DNA of 64,000 nucleotides from Martinezella lusitana. Its GTDB lineage: Bacteria > Pseudomonadota > Alphaproteobacteria > Rhizobiales > Rhizobiaceae. The stretch is from contig NZ_WUEY01000003.1 in assembly GCF_010668395.1 (NCBI RefSeq), forward strand, positions 124,001-188,000. Direction: 5' to 3'. The translations under genes were made by a program, and so were the position numbers. Below, in pieces: positions 30,589 to 40,898 of this stretch (its first letter is position 1; the number at the start of each line of letters is the position of its first letter). The notes below the pieces were generated by a model. The model was not told where the DNA came from, made no database searches, and saw nothing but the letters and a program-made list of their open reading frames with translations.

Positions 30589-31416
30589 CTATTGGCAGGC
30601 CTTCGTATCGAGAACTTCGAGCTTGGTAAGCTTGCCGGTCAGCACGAAGTCGCCGTAATCCATGGTGAGGTCGCGCGTTATGCCATTCTCGTAGAGCTTG
30701 AACGACATGCGATAGACCGGCGTGGCGTCACCGACGGACTTCTCGTTGAAATAGGCGACGGTCACAGGCCAGAAGGACGTCTTGGCGAAGGCGCCGGCCT
30801 TGTCGGCATCGGGATCGTCCGTGGCGGGAGGCTGCTCCTTGCCGACGACGGTGGTTGCGATCAGCGGCTTGTCGCCGTCGTCGGAGCCATCGAAGACCTG
30901 CGCCTCGAAGAAATTCTTGCCGAGCTTGGCATTGTGGATGATGTCGAGCATGTGCTCCGTCGGAAAACGGCTCTGGATGAGTTCCACCTGCTTGTTGTGC
31001 GGCTCCGTCAGATCGACCTTGATGCCTTTCTGGTCGTCGCTCGCAGCGCCGCGCACATCCTTGTCGAGCTGGTTGTCCGTATAGGACTTGGTCTCGAAGC
31101 GGAACAGGCGCTTGCTGAGATCCTCGAAGGTTGTCGTCTGCTGGTCGCTGACGCGGGTGGAATCACCGGTGTCGATCTTCGTCACGAAGCGGAAATTGGT
31201 GGTAAACCCCGTGCAATCGGAGCCCTCGAATTCATAGACCATGCGACCGACCATGCCGGAAATGCCGGAGCGATCGGAGGCATCCTTCAGTTCGAGATCA
31301 TAGACGGCACGATGCGCGATCAGTCCACTCGGACCTGCTGCGTAGGCCGCAGGTGTCCCCAGTGACAGAATGCCCAGCCCCGAAACAACGGCGGCAGCAA
31401 GACTCGAGCGGAACAT
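30589..31416 (-). CDS. eipB: EipB-like periplasmic envelope integrity protein (DUF1849)
   Basis: 275 aa with a Sec signal peptide (cleavage after AYA, about residue 26). It belongs to the DUF1849 family whose Brucella member EipB is a periplasmic beta-spiral protein needed for envelope integrity. Two cysteines, C68 (GSDCTGF) and C274 (next to last residue), match the conserved disulfide of that family. The start has AGGAG 7 nt upstream. It is upstream of telA on the same strand, but 216 bp separate them, so a common operon is uncertain. Confidence 0.87.
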   Translation of the reverse strand: MFRSSLAAAVVSGLGILSLGTPAAYAAGPSGLIAHRAVYDLELKDASDRSGISGMVGRMVYEFEGSDCTGFTTNFRFVTKIDTGDSTRVSDQQTTTFEDLSKRLFRFETKSYTDNQLDKDVRGAASDDQKGIKVDLTEPHNKQVELIQSRFPTEHMLDIIHNAKLGKNFFEAQVFDGSDDGDKPLIATTVVGKEQPPATDDPDADKAGAFAKTSFWPVTVAYFNEKSVGDATPVYRMSFKLYENGITRDLTMDYGDFVLTGKLTKLEVLDTKACQ

Positions 31417-31551
31417 TCATTATCTCCTGTTGGACTCGCATCCGATGTTATAAGAACGCTTTCGGCTGAAACGAGGCTGCCGATCCTAAGTGACGGAATT
31501 TAGTCTTGATGCCGGATTTTTGAAGTTTTTACAACAAAACGGGAGATGAAA

Positions 31552-32019
31552 ATGTCCGACGCTATTGAAGGTCGCCTGAAGGAACTTGGTATCGTTCTGC
31601 CGCAGGCGGCAGCACCGGCCGCCAACTATGTTCCCTATGTCATCAGCGGCAATCTTCTCTATCTGTCGGGGCAGCTGCCGATGGAAAACGGCAAGATCGG
31701 CGTGACGGGCCATCTCGGCAAGGATGTCGACGTCGCCGGCGGCCAGCGTGCGGCCGAGCTCTGCGCCATCAACATTCTCGCCCAGGCAAAAGCGGCGCTT
31801 GGCGGCGATCTCGGCCGGATCAAGCGGCTGATCAAGCTGAACGGCTTCGTCGCCTCGACACCGGATTTCGTCGAACAACATCTTGTGATCAACGGTGCGT
31901 CGAATCTTCTGGCAAATGTATTGGGCGAAGCCGGCAAGCATGCCCGCGCCGCCGTCGGCATGGCTGCGCTGCCGCTGAATGCGGCCGTTGAAATCGATGC
32001 CATTCTGGAAATCGCATAA
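31552..32019 (+). CDS. RidA family protein
   Basis: 155 aa, of the RidA/YER057c/UK114 superfamily that hydrolyses reactive enamine/imine intermediates. Family features are SGQLPMENGKIGVTGHLG, the conserved arginine in KHARAAVG and the C-terminal LPLNAAVEIDAILEIA. It is longer than archetypal RidA (about 128 aa), as in the YjgH-like branch. The ATG at 31552 is favoured over one at 31546 because the GGGAG site at 31541-31545 is then 6 nt away. The stop overlaps the next start (TAATG), so it is coupled to the phosphodiesterase gene. Confidence 0.9.
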   Translation: MSDAIEGRLKELGIVLPQAAAPAANYVPYVISGNLLYLSGQLPMENGKIGVTGHLGKDVDVAGGQRAAELCAINILAQAKAALGGDLGRIKRLIKLNGFVASTPDFVEQHLVINGASNLLANVLGEAGKHARAAVGMAALPLNAAVEIDAILEIA

Positions 32020-32738
32020 TGAGCAAGCTTGCCTGGCTGACCGAGCGTCCCGTCGCCCATCGCGGCTACCATGACATGAACAGGCAGGTCTGGGAGAATA
32101 CGCTCTCGGCCTTCAGCCGTGCCATCGAGGCGGGCTTTGCCATCGAGTGCGACCTGCACTACGCCTCGGACGGCGTGCCGGTCGTTTTCCATGACGACGA
32201 TCTGCAGCGGGTCTGCAACCTGCCCGGCGAAGTGCGCGAGCGCACCTCGGCCGAACTCGGGCTGCTGTCGATCGGCGGCACCAAGGACAAGATCCCGACG
32301 CTGAAGCAGCTGCTGCAGCTCTGCGACGGCAAGGTGCCGCTCGTATTGGAGCTCAAGGGACGCGAAGGCGATGACGAAGGCTTTGCGGAATCCGTTCTGG
32401 AGGCGCTCGAAGGCTACAAGGGTCATGTCGCGCTAATGAGCTTCGACCATTGGCTGCTCCGGGATCTCAAGGCACTGGAAGCACCCTACCCGGTCGGCCT
32501 CACGGCTGAAGGAGACAAGCCCGAGACGTTTTTTCAGCATGACGAAGCCATGCATCTTGGGCTAGACTTCATCTCGTACTTCTATGGCCACCTGCCGAAC
32601 CCCTTCATCACGGCGCAGCGCCAGCGCGGTATTCCAGTCATCACCTGGACCGTGCGCGACGAAGCGGCCCGCAAACATACATTTGCCAATGCAGACCAGA
32701 TGACCTTCGAAGGTTTTGATCCGCGCCTGGCCTCATAA
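32019..32738 (+). CDS. Glycerophosphodiester phosphodiesterase
   Basis: 239-aa GDPD-family TIM barrel, probably hydrolysing glycerophosphodiesters to glycerol-3-phosphate and an alcohol. The metal and catalytic residues are in place: H14-R15 (AHRG), E26-N27, E43 and D45 (ECDLH), and H58-D59 (VFHDD). No signal peptide, so a cytosolic enzyme. It starts inside the ridA stop codon and is followed after 123 bp by the FemAB-like gene on the same strand. Confidence 0.93.
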   Translation: MSKLAWLTERPVAHRGYHDMNRQVWENTLSAFSRAIEAGFAIECDLHYASDGVPVVFHDDDLQRVCNLPGEVRERTSAELGLLSIGGTKDKIPTLKQLLQLCDGKVPLVLELKGREGDDEGFAESVLEALEGYKGHVALMSFDHWLLRDLKALEAPYPVGLTAEGDKPETFFQHDEAMHLGLDFISYFYGHLPNPFITAQRQRGIPVITWTVRDEAARKHTFANADQMTFEGFDPRLAS

Positions 32739-32864
32739 ATCGGGATCGATTGAAGGAGAGGCTTTGCGCAAACCCAAATTGCCGTTGCGCCTGCAACACA
32801 TGCCCGTCGGGGCGTATGGCGCCGCGGTGAGAGCCCCTCCCTTCCTTCTTAGCGCAAGAACTTG

Positions 32865-34052
<1,188 letters not shown>

Positions 34053-34093
34053 CCGTTCAGGACTACCGTAAACGGAAGACGAGGAGACACCGG

Positions 34094-34522
34094 ATGACCA
34101 GCCCTGCCTACGACAGCAACAACATCTTCGCGAAGATTCTCAAAGGCGAGATCCCGTCTTATCGTGTCTACGAGGATGAGCACACCGTCGCCTTCATGGA
34201 CGTCATGCCGCAGTCGCCGGGCCATACGCTGGTTCTGCCGAAGTCGCCCTCCCGCAACATTCTCGACGCCGATCCGGCTGCCTTGCAACATGCGATCACG
34301 GTCGTCCAGAAGATTGCCGTCGCGGTTCAGGAAGCCTTCGACGCCGATGGCGTCTATATCGCCCAGTTCAACGAGCCGTCCGCAGGCCAAACCGTGTTCC
34401 ACCTGCATTTCCACGTCATCCCACGCCTCGAGGGCGTCGCGCTGAAGCCGCATTCGGGCAAGATGGAGGATGGTGCTGTGCTGGCGGAAAACGCCAGGAA
34501 GATCATCGAAGCGCTGGCCTGA
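34094..34522 (+). CDS. HIT family hydrolase
   Basis: 142-aa histidine triad protein of the Hint-like group, acting on nucleoside phosphoramidates or adenylylated compounds. The triad HLHFH is at 103-107 (H103, H105, H107), preceded by FNEPSAGQTVFH. N-terminal IFAKILKGEIPSYRVYEDE is typical. GGAGACACCGG precedes the ATG. Probably part of the forward operon with the FemAB-like and Dabb genes. Confidence 0.94.
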   Translation: MTSPAYDSNNIFAKILKGEIPSYRVYEDEHTVAFMDVMPQSPGHTLVLPKSPSRNILDADPAALQHAITVVQKIAVAVQEAFDADGVYIAQFNEPSAGQTVFHLHFHVIPRLEGVALKPHSGKMEDGAVLAENARKIIEALA

Positions 34523-34535
34523 ACCGGAGAGGCAC

Positions 34536-34826
34536 ATGATTCGCCACACAGTCGCCTTTCGCCTGAAACATGAGGCCGGCTCGATCGAGGAGGCCGGATT
34601 TCTCAAAGATGCGCTCGTTCTCAGGAAGATAGCAAGCGTCCGCAAGTTCGAGCAGCTTCGGCAAACCAGCCCGAAGAACGACTTTACCTTCGGCTTCTCG
34701 ATGGAGTTCGATGACCAGGCGGGCTACGACGCCTATAACGCCCATCCCGATCATGTCGCCTTCGTGCGTGATCGCTGGATGCCCGAAGTCGAGTCCTTTC
34801 TCGAAATCGACTATACAAATCTCTAG
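34536..34826 (+). CDS. Dabb (stress-responsive A/B barrel) family protein
   Basis: 96 aa, with the dimeric alpha-beta barrel pattern: IRHTVAFRLKHEAG at the start and YDAYNAHPDHVAFVRDRWMPEV near the end, the hallmark YxAYxxHPxHxxF. Function of such small proteins is usually unknown. The ATG at 34536 has GGAGAGG upstream, 13 bp after the HIT stop. It ends before a strong bidirectional terminator. Confidence 0.88.
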   Translation: MIRHTVAFRLKHEAGSIEEAGFLKDALVLRKIASVRKFEQLRQTSPKNDFTFGFSMEFDDQAGYDAYNAHPDHVAFVRDRWMPEVESFLEIDYTNL

Positions 34827-34857
34827 CGCCTTCTTAGCTCATCAGCATAAGCATATG

Positions 34858-34896
34858 AAAACGGCTGCATTGTCTCCAATGCAGCCGTTTCGTTTT
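34858..34896. terminator. Bidirectional terminator between Dabb gene and clpA
   Basis: Hairpin AAACGGCTGCATTG / CAATGCAGCCGTTT (34859-34872, 34877-34890) with a TCTC loop, followed by CGTTTTT on the plus strand. On the minus strand it is followed by TTCATATG. It should terminate the forward run and clpA. Confidence 0.88.
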
Positions 34897-34917
34897 TCTC
34901 AGAATGCCAGTCGGCGA

Positions 34918-37449
34918 CTACTTGCGCGGAACCTTCGGCACGATGCCGCCGCCCTTGCGTGGCGACTTGGCTTCGGCGTCGTCGCCGTCGCCTGATGCCG
35001 CAGCCTTGGCGGAGCGGCGGGTAGCGGCTGCCGTTGCGGCCTTGCCGACACGGTTGCGGGTCTTGACGATATCGCCGTCATCCACGTCCACTTCGGACGG
35101 CGCATCGCCGACCTCGGCTTCCGGCTTGGGCCGGATCGGAGCCGTGTCCGCGATAGCCTCGAGCAGGATGCCGGTCGAGCCGTCTTCCTTCTTGCCGACC
35201 GTGACTGTGACGACGCCACCCTTCTTCAGCTTGCCGAAGAGGATCTCGTTCGCCAGCGGCTTCTTGATGTTTTCCTGGATGACGCGCGCCAGCGGACGGG
35301 CGCCCATCTTGTCGTCGTAGCCCTTCTCGGACAGCCAGGCGATGGCGTCCTCGTGCAGGTCGAAGGTAACGTTCCGTTCGGAAAGCTGCGCTTCCAGCTG
35401 CATGATGAACTTCTGCACGACCTTGTGGATGACCGTCGTCGGCAGCGGCGCGAAGGGAATGACCGCATCCAGACGGTTGCGGAATTCCGGCGTGAACAGG
35501 CGGTTCAGAGCCTCTTCATCCTCGCCCGTGCGCTTGGACGAACCGAAGCCGATAGCGGCCTTGGCCATTTCCGAAGCGCCCGCGTTGGTCGTCATGATCA
35601 GGATGACGTTGCGGAAGTCGATCTTCTTGCCGTTGTGGTCGGTCAGCGCGCCATGGTCCATGACCTGCAGCAGGATATTGAAGATATCCGGATGCGCCTT
35701 CTCGATTTCGTCGAGCAGGACGACGCTGTGCGGATGCTGGTCGACACCGTCGGTCAGCAGGCCGCCCTGATCGAAGCCGACATAGCCGGGAGGTGCACCG
35801 AGCAGGCGGGAGACCGTATGACGCTCCATATATTCCGACATGTCGAAGCGCAGCAGCTCGACACCCAGCGAGGATGCAAGCTGCTTGGCGACTTCCGTCT
35901 TGCCGACGCCCGTGGGGCCGGAGAAGACGTAGCAGCCGATCGGCTTGTTCGGTTCGCGCAGGCCGGCACGAGCCAGCTTGATCGAGGTCGAGAGCGCTTC
36001 GATCGCCGTATCCTGGCCGTAGACGACCGAACGAAGTTCCTGCTCAAGGTTGGCGAGAACCATCTCGTCGTCCTTGGAAACAGTCTTCGGCGGAATGCGA
36101 GCCATGGTCGCGATCGTAACCTCGATCTCACGCTCGGTTATCAGCTTGCGACGCTTCGACGGCGGCAGCAGCATTTGCGCGGCACCGGTTTCGTCGATGA
36201 CGTCGATCGCCTTGTCCGGCAGCTTGCGGTCGGAGATATAGCGAGCCGACAGTTCGACAGCCGACTTGATGGCGTCGTTCGAATAGCGCAGGTGATGATA
36301 CTCTTCGAAATAGGGCTTGAGGCCCTTCATGATTTCGATGGCATCCTCGATGCTCGGCTCGTTGACGTCGATCTTCTGGAAGCGGCGGACGAGCGCCCGA
36401 TCCTTCTCGAAGAACTGACGGTATTCCTTGTAGGTGGTCGAGCCGATGCAACGGATCGCACCCGAGGAAAGAGCCGGCTTCAGCAGGTTCGATGCATCCA
36501 TGGCGCCGCCGGAGGTGGCGCCCGCACCGATGACGGTGTGGATCTCGTCGATGAACAGCACGGCGCCCGGATACTCTTCGAGCTCCTTGACGACCTGCTT
36601 CAGGCGTTCTTCGAAATCGCCGCGATAACGGGTGCCGGCAAGCAGCGTGCCCATATCGAGCGAAAAGATCGTGGCATCGGCCAGGGCTTCGGGAACCTTG
36701 CCCTCGACGATGCGCTTGGCAAGGCCTTCGGCAATCGCCGTCTTGCCCACGCCGGGGTCGCCGACATAGAGCGGATTGTTCTTCGAGCGGCGGCACAGTA
36801 CCTGGATGGTGCGATTAACCTCGGAGTGACGGCCGATCAGCGGATCGATCTTGCCGTTCTTGGCCTTCTCGTTGAGGTTGACGCAATAGGCTTTAAGGGC
36901 ATCCTGCTGCTTCTTGTTGTTACCTTCCTCCTGCTCGCCGCGGGAGGTCGGCTTGCTTTCGGATTCGGTATCCTCGGCACCGCGCGGCGTGCGAGTCTGG
37001 GAGGAACCCGGGCGCTTGCCGATGCCGTGAGAAATGTAGTTGACCGCGTCGTAGCGGGTCATTTCCTGCTCCTGCAGGAAGAAGGCAGCATGACTTTCAC
37101 GTTCCGCGAAAATCGCGACGAGAACATTGGCGCCCGTCACTTCCTCGCGGCCGGAAGATTGTACATGGATCACGGCGCGCTGAATGACTCGCTGGAAGCC
37201 GGAAGTCGGCTTCGAGTCCTCATCATAGCCCGTGACCAGGTTGGAGAGTTCATTATCGACGTATTCAGTCAGAGTCTTACGGAGCGCGTCGAGATCAACA
37301 TTGCACGCGCCCATGACAGCTGCGGCATCGGCGTCGTCTAACAGCGCCAAGAGCAGATGTTCCAGCGTGGCATACTCGTGATGCCGCTCGTTCGCGTAGG
37401 TCAGTGCCTGATGCAGCGCCTTCTCAAGACTAGGCGAAAATGTTGGCAC
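34918..37449 (-). CDS. clpA: ATP-dependent Clp protease ATP-binding subunit ClpA
   Basis: AAA+ unfoldase that feeds proteins to ClpP, with ClpS as N-end rule adaptor. 843 aa from the GTG at 37449 ([20 protein letters not shown] upstream); a TTG at 37509 would run into clpS. Clp repeats at about 1-145, a Glu/Lys-rich linker, D1 Walker A GDPGVGKT at 230-237, D2 Walker A GPTGVGKT at 511-518. The last roughly 75 residues are a low-complexity basic/acidic tail ([19 protein letters not shown]) absent from E. coli ClpA. It is 10 bp from clpS. Confidence 0.97.
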   Translation of the reverse strand: MPTFSPSLEKALHQALTYANERHHEYATLEHLLLALLDDADAAAVMGACNVDLDALRKTLTEYVDNELSNLVTGYDEDSKPTSGFQRVIQRAVIHVQSSGREEVTGANVLVAIFAERESHAAFFLQEQEMTRYDAVNYISHGIGKRPGSSQTRTPRGAEDTESESKPTSRGEQEEGNNKKQQDALKAYCVNLNEKAKNGKIDPLIGRHSEVNRTIQVLCRRSKNNPLYVGDPGVGKTAIAEGLAKRIVEGKVPEALADATIFSLDMGTLLAGTRYRGDFEERLKQVVKELEEYPGAVLFIDEIHTVIGAGATSGGAMDASNLLKPALSSGAIRCIGSTTYKEYRQFFEKDRALVRRFQKIDVNEPSIEDAIEIMKGLKPYFEEYHHLRYSNDAIKSAVELSARYISDRKLPDKAIDVIDETGAAQMLLPPSKRRKLITEREIEVTIATMARIPPKTVSKDDEMVLANLEQELRSVVYGQDTAIEALSTSIKLARAGLREPNKPIGCYVFSGPTGVGKTEVAKQLASSLGVELLRFDMSEYMERHTVSRLLGAPPGYVGFDQGGLLTDGVDQHPHSVVLLDEIEKAHPDIFNILLQVMDHGALTDHNGKKIDFRNVILIMTTNAGASEMAKAAIGFGSSKRTGEDEEALNRLFTPEFRNRLDAVIPFAPLPTTVIHKVVQKFIMQLEAQLSERNVTFDLHEDAIAWLSEKGYDDKMGARPLARVIQENIKKPLANEILFGKLKKGGVVTVTVGKKEDGSTGILLEAIADTAPIRPKPEAEVGDAPSEVDVDDGDIVKTRNRVGKAATAAATRRSAKAAASGDGDDAEAKSPRKGGGIVPKVPRK

Positions 37450-37459
37450 GTTCAGATCC

Positions 37460-37813
37460 TCACTTCTTTTCCATAACACATTGCAGCGGATGCTGGTGCT
37501 GCCGGGCAAAATCCATCACCTGGCTCACCTTCGTTTCGGCTACTTCATATGTATATATCCCGCACTCGCCCACGCCGTGGTTATGGACATGAAGCATGAT
37601 GCGGGTGGCACTTTCTAGATCCTTTTGAAAGAAACGCTCCAGGATGTGGATCACGAAGTCCATGGGCGTATAGTCGTCATTCAGAAGCAGCACGCGGTAT
37701 AGGTTGGGCTTTTTGGTTTTGGGCTTGGTGCGTGTAATCACCGAGGTCCCGCGATTTCCGTTTTCCCCGTTCCTTTCGCTGTTGTTTTGCATCCGGATCG
37801 GCTCAGCGATCAT
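37460..37813 (-). CDS. clpS: ClpS adaptor protein
   Basis: N-end rule adaptor that delivers substrates to ClpA. 117 aa from ATG at 37813 (MIAEPIRMQ), 9 nt from GAGGA; an ATG at 37822 abuts that site and is less likely. The core is textbook: [18 protein letters not shown], the His region [23 protein letters not shown] and the end [10 protein letters not shown]. Co-transcribed with clpA, 10 bp downstream. Confidence 0.96.
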   Translation of the reverse strand: MIAEPIRMQNNSERNGENGNRGTSVITRTKPKTKKPNLYRVLLLNDDYTPMDFVIHILERFFQKDLESATRIMLHVHNHGVGECGIYTYEVAETKVSQVMDFARQHQHPLQCVMEKK

Positions 37814-38037
37814 TTCGTTCATTCCTCAAATCATCCGGCAGAAGCTATCGCATTCCGACTTGGCACTGGTTGTTTCTTCACTCGGTCGGGCCAGATATCC
37901 GAACCTCTAACTTAGTTCATATCGGCGCGATTTTAAGCCCCTTGCGGGACACTGCAATCACAATTCGCTGACAAACGGGGCTGCGACCAAAAAAGTCGCT
38001 GCATATCCCTAGATGGGGATCGGCGCTCGAAAACGCA

Positions 38038-38070
38038 AAGGACCGGCCGCGCGTCGCGCAGCCGGTCCTT
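38038..38070 (-). terminator. Terminator downstream of the phasin gene
   Basis: Inverted repeat AAGGACCGGC (38038-38047) / GCCGGTCCTT (38061-38070) with a GC-rich loop. On the minus strand it is followed by TTGCGTTTTCG. It lies 28 bp past the phasin stop. Confidence 0.75.
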
Positions 38071-38097
38071 CAGGAAGTTTTGCCCTCAGGCGAGAAT

Positions 38098-38463
38098 TTA
38101 AGCGGCTGTTGCCGTCGCTGCTGCCTTGCTGGCGGCCTTCGTTGCGGCCGCGACAGGCGCTTCGTAAGGCTTGTAGGCAACCTTGGCGAGGTCGGCATAC
38201 ATTTCGCCGAGCTTGGTGGCTTCGGCAACGAAGTTTTCGTAGGAAGACTTCACGTAACCGCTCTGAAGCTCGAAGGCGGCCTCGAAGCTCTTGACGCCGG
38301 CGAGCGTTTCGAAGTGTGCAACGCCGTCCTGGAAAGACTTCTTGGAGTATTCGGCGGCTTCGGCAGCAATCGCCTGAAAGCTCTTGGTGACATCGGAATA
38401 GCTCTTCAGCGCCGTGTCGATGGCTTCCTTGCCCTTCTTGTTCGCGTCATCGAAATTGAACAT
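38098..38463 (-). CDS. Phasin (PHA granule-associated protein)
   Basis: 121-aa phasin-family protein: amphipathic helices without a signal peptide (FNFDDANKKGKEAIDTALKS, then SFQAIAAEAAEYSKKSFQDG) and an Ala/Lys-rich C-terminal tail (AAATKAASKAAATATAA). Phasins coat polyhydroxyalkanoate granules; a PHA synthase gene (phaC) is in this window at 61.4-63.2 kb, so the pathway is present. GGGACGGAGAAGC precedes the ATG. Upstream sequence carries several TGC-N3-GCA motifs that could bind a PhaR-type repressor. Confidence 0.88.
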   Translation of the reverse strand: MFNFDDANKKGKEAIDTALKSYSDVTKSFQAIAAEAAEYSKKSFQDGVAHFETLAGVKSFEAAFELQSGYVKSSYENFVAEATKLGEMYADLAKVAYKPYEAPVAAATKAASKAAATATAA

Positions 38464-38519
38464 GCTTCTCCGTCCCTTGTTGGCCGGCCGGTGGCCGGTT
38501 TGCAGGGTTAAAGCTTAAA

Positions 38520-38664
38520 TGCGACGCACAATTAGTCAAGTAGTCTTGTGCGACGCAATATCTTCCCTGGGTTGCATTTTCAATGACGGCGCAATGTCGA
38601 CAGCAATGAGTGCACTGCATCATTCTGTTTTTCCTAATATATATCATGTCGCCTGCAACCGCAG
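38520..38664 (-). promoter_or_regulatory. Cluster of TGC-N3/4-GCA palindromes, possible PhaR operators
   Basis: TGCGACGCA occurs at 38520-38528 and 38549-38557; the two copies also form near-perfect arms TGCGACGCACAA / TTGTGCGACGCA. TGCACTGCA is at 38611-38619 and CTGCAACCGCAG at 38653-38664. TGC-N3-GCA and CTGC-N3/4-GCAG are, to my knowledge, the kinds of site bound by the PHA-responsive repressor PhaR (AniA) in alphaproteobacteria. Binding here is inferred. Confidence 0.5.
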
Positions 38665-38756
38665 GCTTTGACTAAAATATCGGCAATAAGCCCAGAAAAA
38701 CGCTGCTCTGATCCGTATGGCGCGAAGCGAGGCGCAGCTCACCCGCGGCAAAGGCA

Positions 38757-38790
38757 AAGAAAAGGGCCGCATTTCAATGAAACACGGCCC
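38757..38790 (-). terminator. Terminator of the DUF3126 gene
   Basis: On the minus strand GGGCCGTGTTTCA pairs with TGAAATGCGGCCC (two G-T pairs; 38764-38790) and is followed by TTTTCTTT. It lies 33 bp beyond the DUF3126 stop. Confidence 0.7.
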
Positions 38791-38822
38791 GGCAATTCGA
38801 TCGCGAATTGAGATCGGCGGAA

Positions 38823-39026
38823 TTAAAGATCGACGTCCAGGATAGCCATCGAAAAATTATAGGAGCGGTCGCCGTCTTCGTCGTCGATATAGACAACGCC
38901 CAGAAACTCTTCGCCAAGGTAGACTTCCGCCGAATCGTTCTTGCGCGGGCGGGCCTTCACCACGATCTGCGGGTTGAACGTGCGTTTGAAATAGGCGTCC
39001 AGTTTCTTGATTTCTTCAGGCTTCAC
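38823..39026 (-). CDS. DUF3126 family protein
   Basis: Small soluble protein of 67 aa (MKPEEIKKLDAYFKRTFNPQ, ending FSMAILDVDL), of a family found mainly in alphaproteobacteria with unknown function. The start is GTG at 39026 with GGAGAAGC 4 nt upstream; the frame stays open further upstream for 81 codons but overlaps cysE and looks non-coding there. It lies 124 bp downstream of cysE on the same strand and ends at its own terminator. Confidence 0.87.
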   Translation of the reverse strand: MKPEEIKKLDAYFKRTFNPQIVVKARPRKNDSAEVYLGEEFLGVVYIDDEDGDRSYNFSMAILDVDL

Positions 39027-39150
39027 AATGCTTCTCCGTGAGGATCTCGGTTGGCCGCTTCTTGCATAGGAAAAGCGGCAGTGTAAAGACCGGAACCGCG
39101 CATACTTCCCCAGCGGCAGCGCAAGCCTCCGAAAGTCAGGCTGGTTTCCC

Positions 39151-40014
39151 CTAGATTCCGGCACCCATGATCTGATCCACGACCAATTGTTCGGCAAGGA
39201 GCTGGTCCATCGAACGGGACGGCTCGGAACAGCCGGCTTCGCCGACGACCTTGGCCGGCACGCCGGCAACGGTCGTCTTCGCAGGCACTTCCTTCAGCAC
39301 GACGGAGCCGGCGGCAATGCGCGAGCAATGGCCGATCTGGATATTGCCGAGGATCTTGGCTCCGGCGCCGATCAATACGCCATGGGCGATCTTCGGATGG
39401 CGGTCGCTGCCTTCCTTGCCGGTGCCGCCAAGCGTGACCCCGTGCAGGATCGAAACATTGTCGCCGATCACGGCCGTTTCACCGACGACGAGGCCGGTGG
39501 CGTGATCGAGGAAGATCCCCTTGCCGATGCGCGCCGCCGGATTGATATCCGTCTGGAAGACGCTGGAGGAGCGGCTCTGCAGATAGAGCGCGAAATCGCG
39601 GCGGCCGCGATTATAGAGCCAGTGCGCGAGACGATGCGTTTGCAGCGCATGGAAGCCCTTGAAATAGAGCACAGGCTCGACGAAACGCAGGCAGGCGGGA
39701 TCGCGATCGTAGACCGCCTGGATGTCGACCCGGAGAATCGATCCCCATTCCGGCCAGTCGCCAAGCATCTCCTCGAAGGTCTGCCGCAACAAAATGGCCT
39801 GCATGTCGGGATGGTCGAGACGCTCGCAGATGCGATAGATGACGCACTCTTCCAGCGAACGGTGATTGATGATCGTCGAATAGAGGAAGGCGGCAAGCAG
39901 CGGATCCCGCTCGGCAGCGGCGCGAGCCTCCTCGCGCATGCTGTCCCAGATAGGGTCCATGACCTTAACTGCGCCCAAGCCCTCCAAAGGGCGAATGTCC
40001 GTTGCTGCGACCAT
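39151..40014 (-). CDS. cysE: Serine O-acetyltransferase
   Basis: Makes O-acetylserine from serine and acetyl-CoA, the first committed step to cysteine. 287 aa: helical N-terminal domain (about 20-155, DPIWDSMREEARAAAERDP) and a left-handed beta-helix with hexapeptides containing DHATGLVVGE and GVTLGGTGKEGSDRHPKI, the conserved active-site region. The C-terminal tail ends in a hydrophobic isoleucine (MGAGI), as needed to pair with cysteine synthase CysK in the family. Confidence 0.96.
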   Translation of the reverse strand: MVAATDIRPLEGLGAVKVMDPIWDSMREEARAAAERDPLLAAFLYSTIINHRSLEECVIYRICERLDHPDMQAILLRQTFEEMLGDWPEWGSILRVDIQAVYDRDPACLRFVEPVLYFKGFHALQTHRLAHWLYNRGRRDFALYLQSRSSSVFQTDINPAARIGKGIFLDHATGLVVGETAVIGDNVSILHGVTLGGTGKEGSDRHPKIAHGVLIGAGAKILGNIQIGHCSRIAAGSVVLKEVPAKTTVAGVPAKVVGEAGCSEPSRSMDQLLAEQLVVDQIMGAGI

Positions 40015-40059
40015 TGGCGGTCTCCCGATTTTCTGTCAGGGGTGCATTATATAGAATAA

Positions 40060-40890
40060 ATGCCACACAAGACAAATGGTTGGTCGCCCATGAATTTCGA
40101 TCATGACTTTGCCGGCGGTCTCATTCGCGCGACGTGCCGAGATATGATCGGCACGATCACCATCAACAACCCCGACCGAAAGAATGCCGTGACGGCCGCC
40201 ATGTGGCGCGCGATCCCGCAGGCCGTGCGCATTCTGACCGATGAAGCGCATGCGCATGTGATTATCCTGCGCGGCACCGACGCGGATTTTTCGGCGGGCG
40301 CCGATATCCGTGAATTCGACACCGTGCGCAAGAACTCCGAGACGGCCGTCGTCTATGAAGCCCTGAACAGCCAGGCTTTCGAGGCAATCCGCCACTGCCG
40401 CGTGCCGACGATCGCGGCGATCCGAGGCATCTGCTATGGCGGAGGCTTCGGGGTGGCGGCCGCCTGCGATCTGCGGATCGCCGAACGGGGCGCGCGATTT
40501 TCCGTGCCCGCCGTTCGCCTCGGCATCGCCTACCCGGCCGACGCCGTGCAGGATATCGTCAACGCGCTTGGAACCCAGATGGCCAAGGTCGCCTTGTTTA
40601 CCGGTGCGCCCATGTCGAGCGAGAAGATGGTTGCTGCCGGCTTTCTGCTGGAGGAAATCGAGGCCGCCGCTTTCGAGGACGAGATATCCGCCCTCGCCCA
40701 TGCGATCGCCGTGAACGCCCCGATCGCGCTGCATGCCTCGAAACTCGCAATCCGCGCCGTCATCGAGCAGGATCGCGACCTGTTGCGCGAGGCGGAGGTG
40801 ATCGGCGCCGAGACCTTCGACAGCGCCGACTATACCGAGGGCCGCGCCGCCTTTGCCGAGCGGAGAAAGCCGCTTTTCACCGGCAAGTGA
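40060..40890 (+). CDS. Enoyl-CoA hydratase/isomerase family protein
   Basis: Crotonase-superfamily protein of 276 aa. The oxyanion-hole loops are visible: DFSAGADIREF and IAAIRGICYGGGFGVAAACDLRIA. The usual glutamates of true hydratases are not all obvious, so the acyl-CoA reaction is not assigned. An internal ATG at 40090 (266 aa) is an alternative start; neither has a strong ribosome site. It is divergent from cysE and convergent with the alpha/beta hydrolase, ending 8 bp from its stop. Confidence 0.9.
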   Translation: MPHKTNGWSPMNFDHDFAGGLIRATCRDMIGTITINNPDRKNAVTAAMWRAIPQAVRILTDEAHAHVIILRGTDADFSAGADIREFDTVRKNSETAVVYEALNSQAFEAIRHCRVPTIAAIRGICYGGGFGVAAACDLRIAERGARFSVPAVRLGIAYPADAVQDIVNALGTQMAKVALFTGAPMSSEKMVAAGFLLEEIEAAAFEDEISALAHAIAVNAPIALHASKLAIRAVIEQDRDLLREAEVIGAETFDSADYTEGRAAFAERRKPLFTGK

Positions 40891-40898
40891 CCCGCGGC

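Larger units (their letters stand above)
38464..38822. other. Phasin promoter region
   Basis: 359 bp without a gene between DUF3126 and the phasin gene, both on the minus strand. It holds the DUF3126 terminator (38757-38790) and, closer to the phasin gene, TGC-rich palindromic motifs. Confidence 0.6.
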
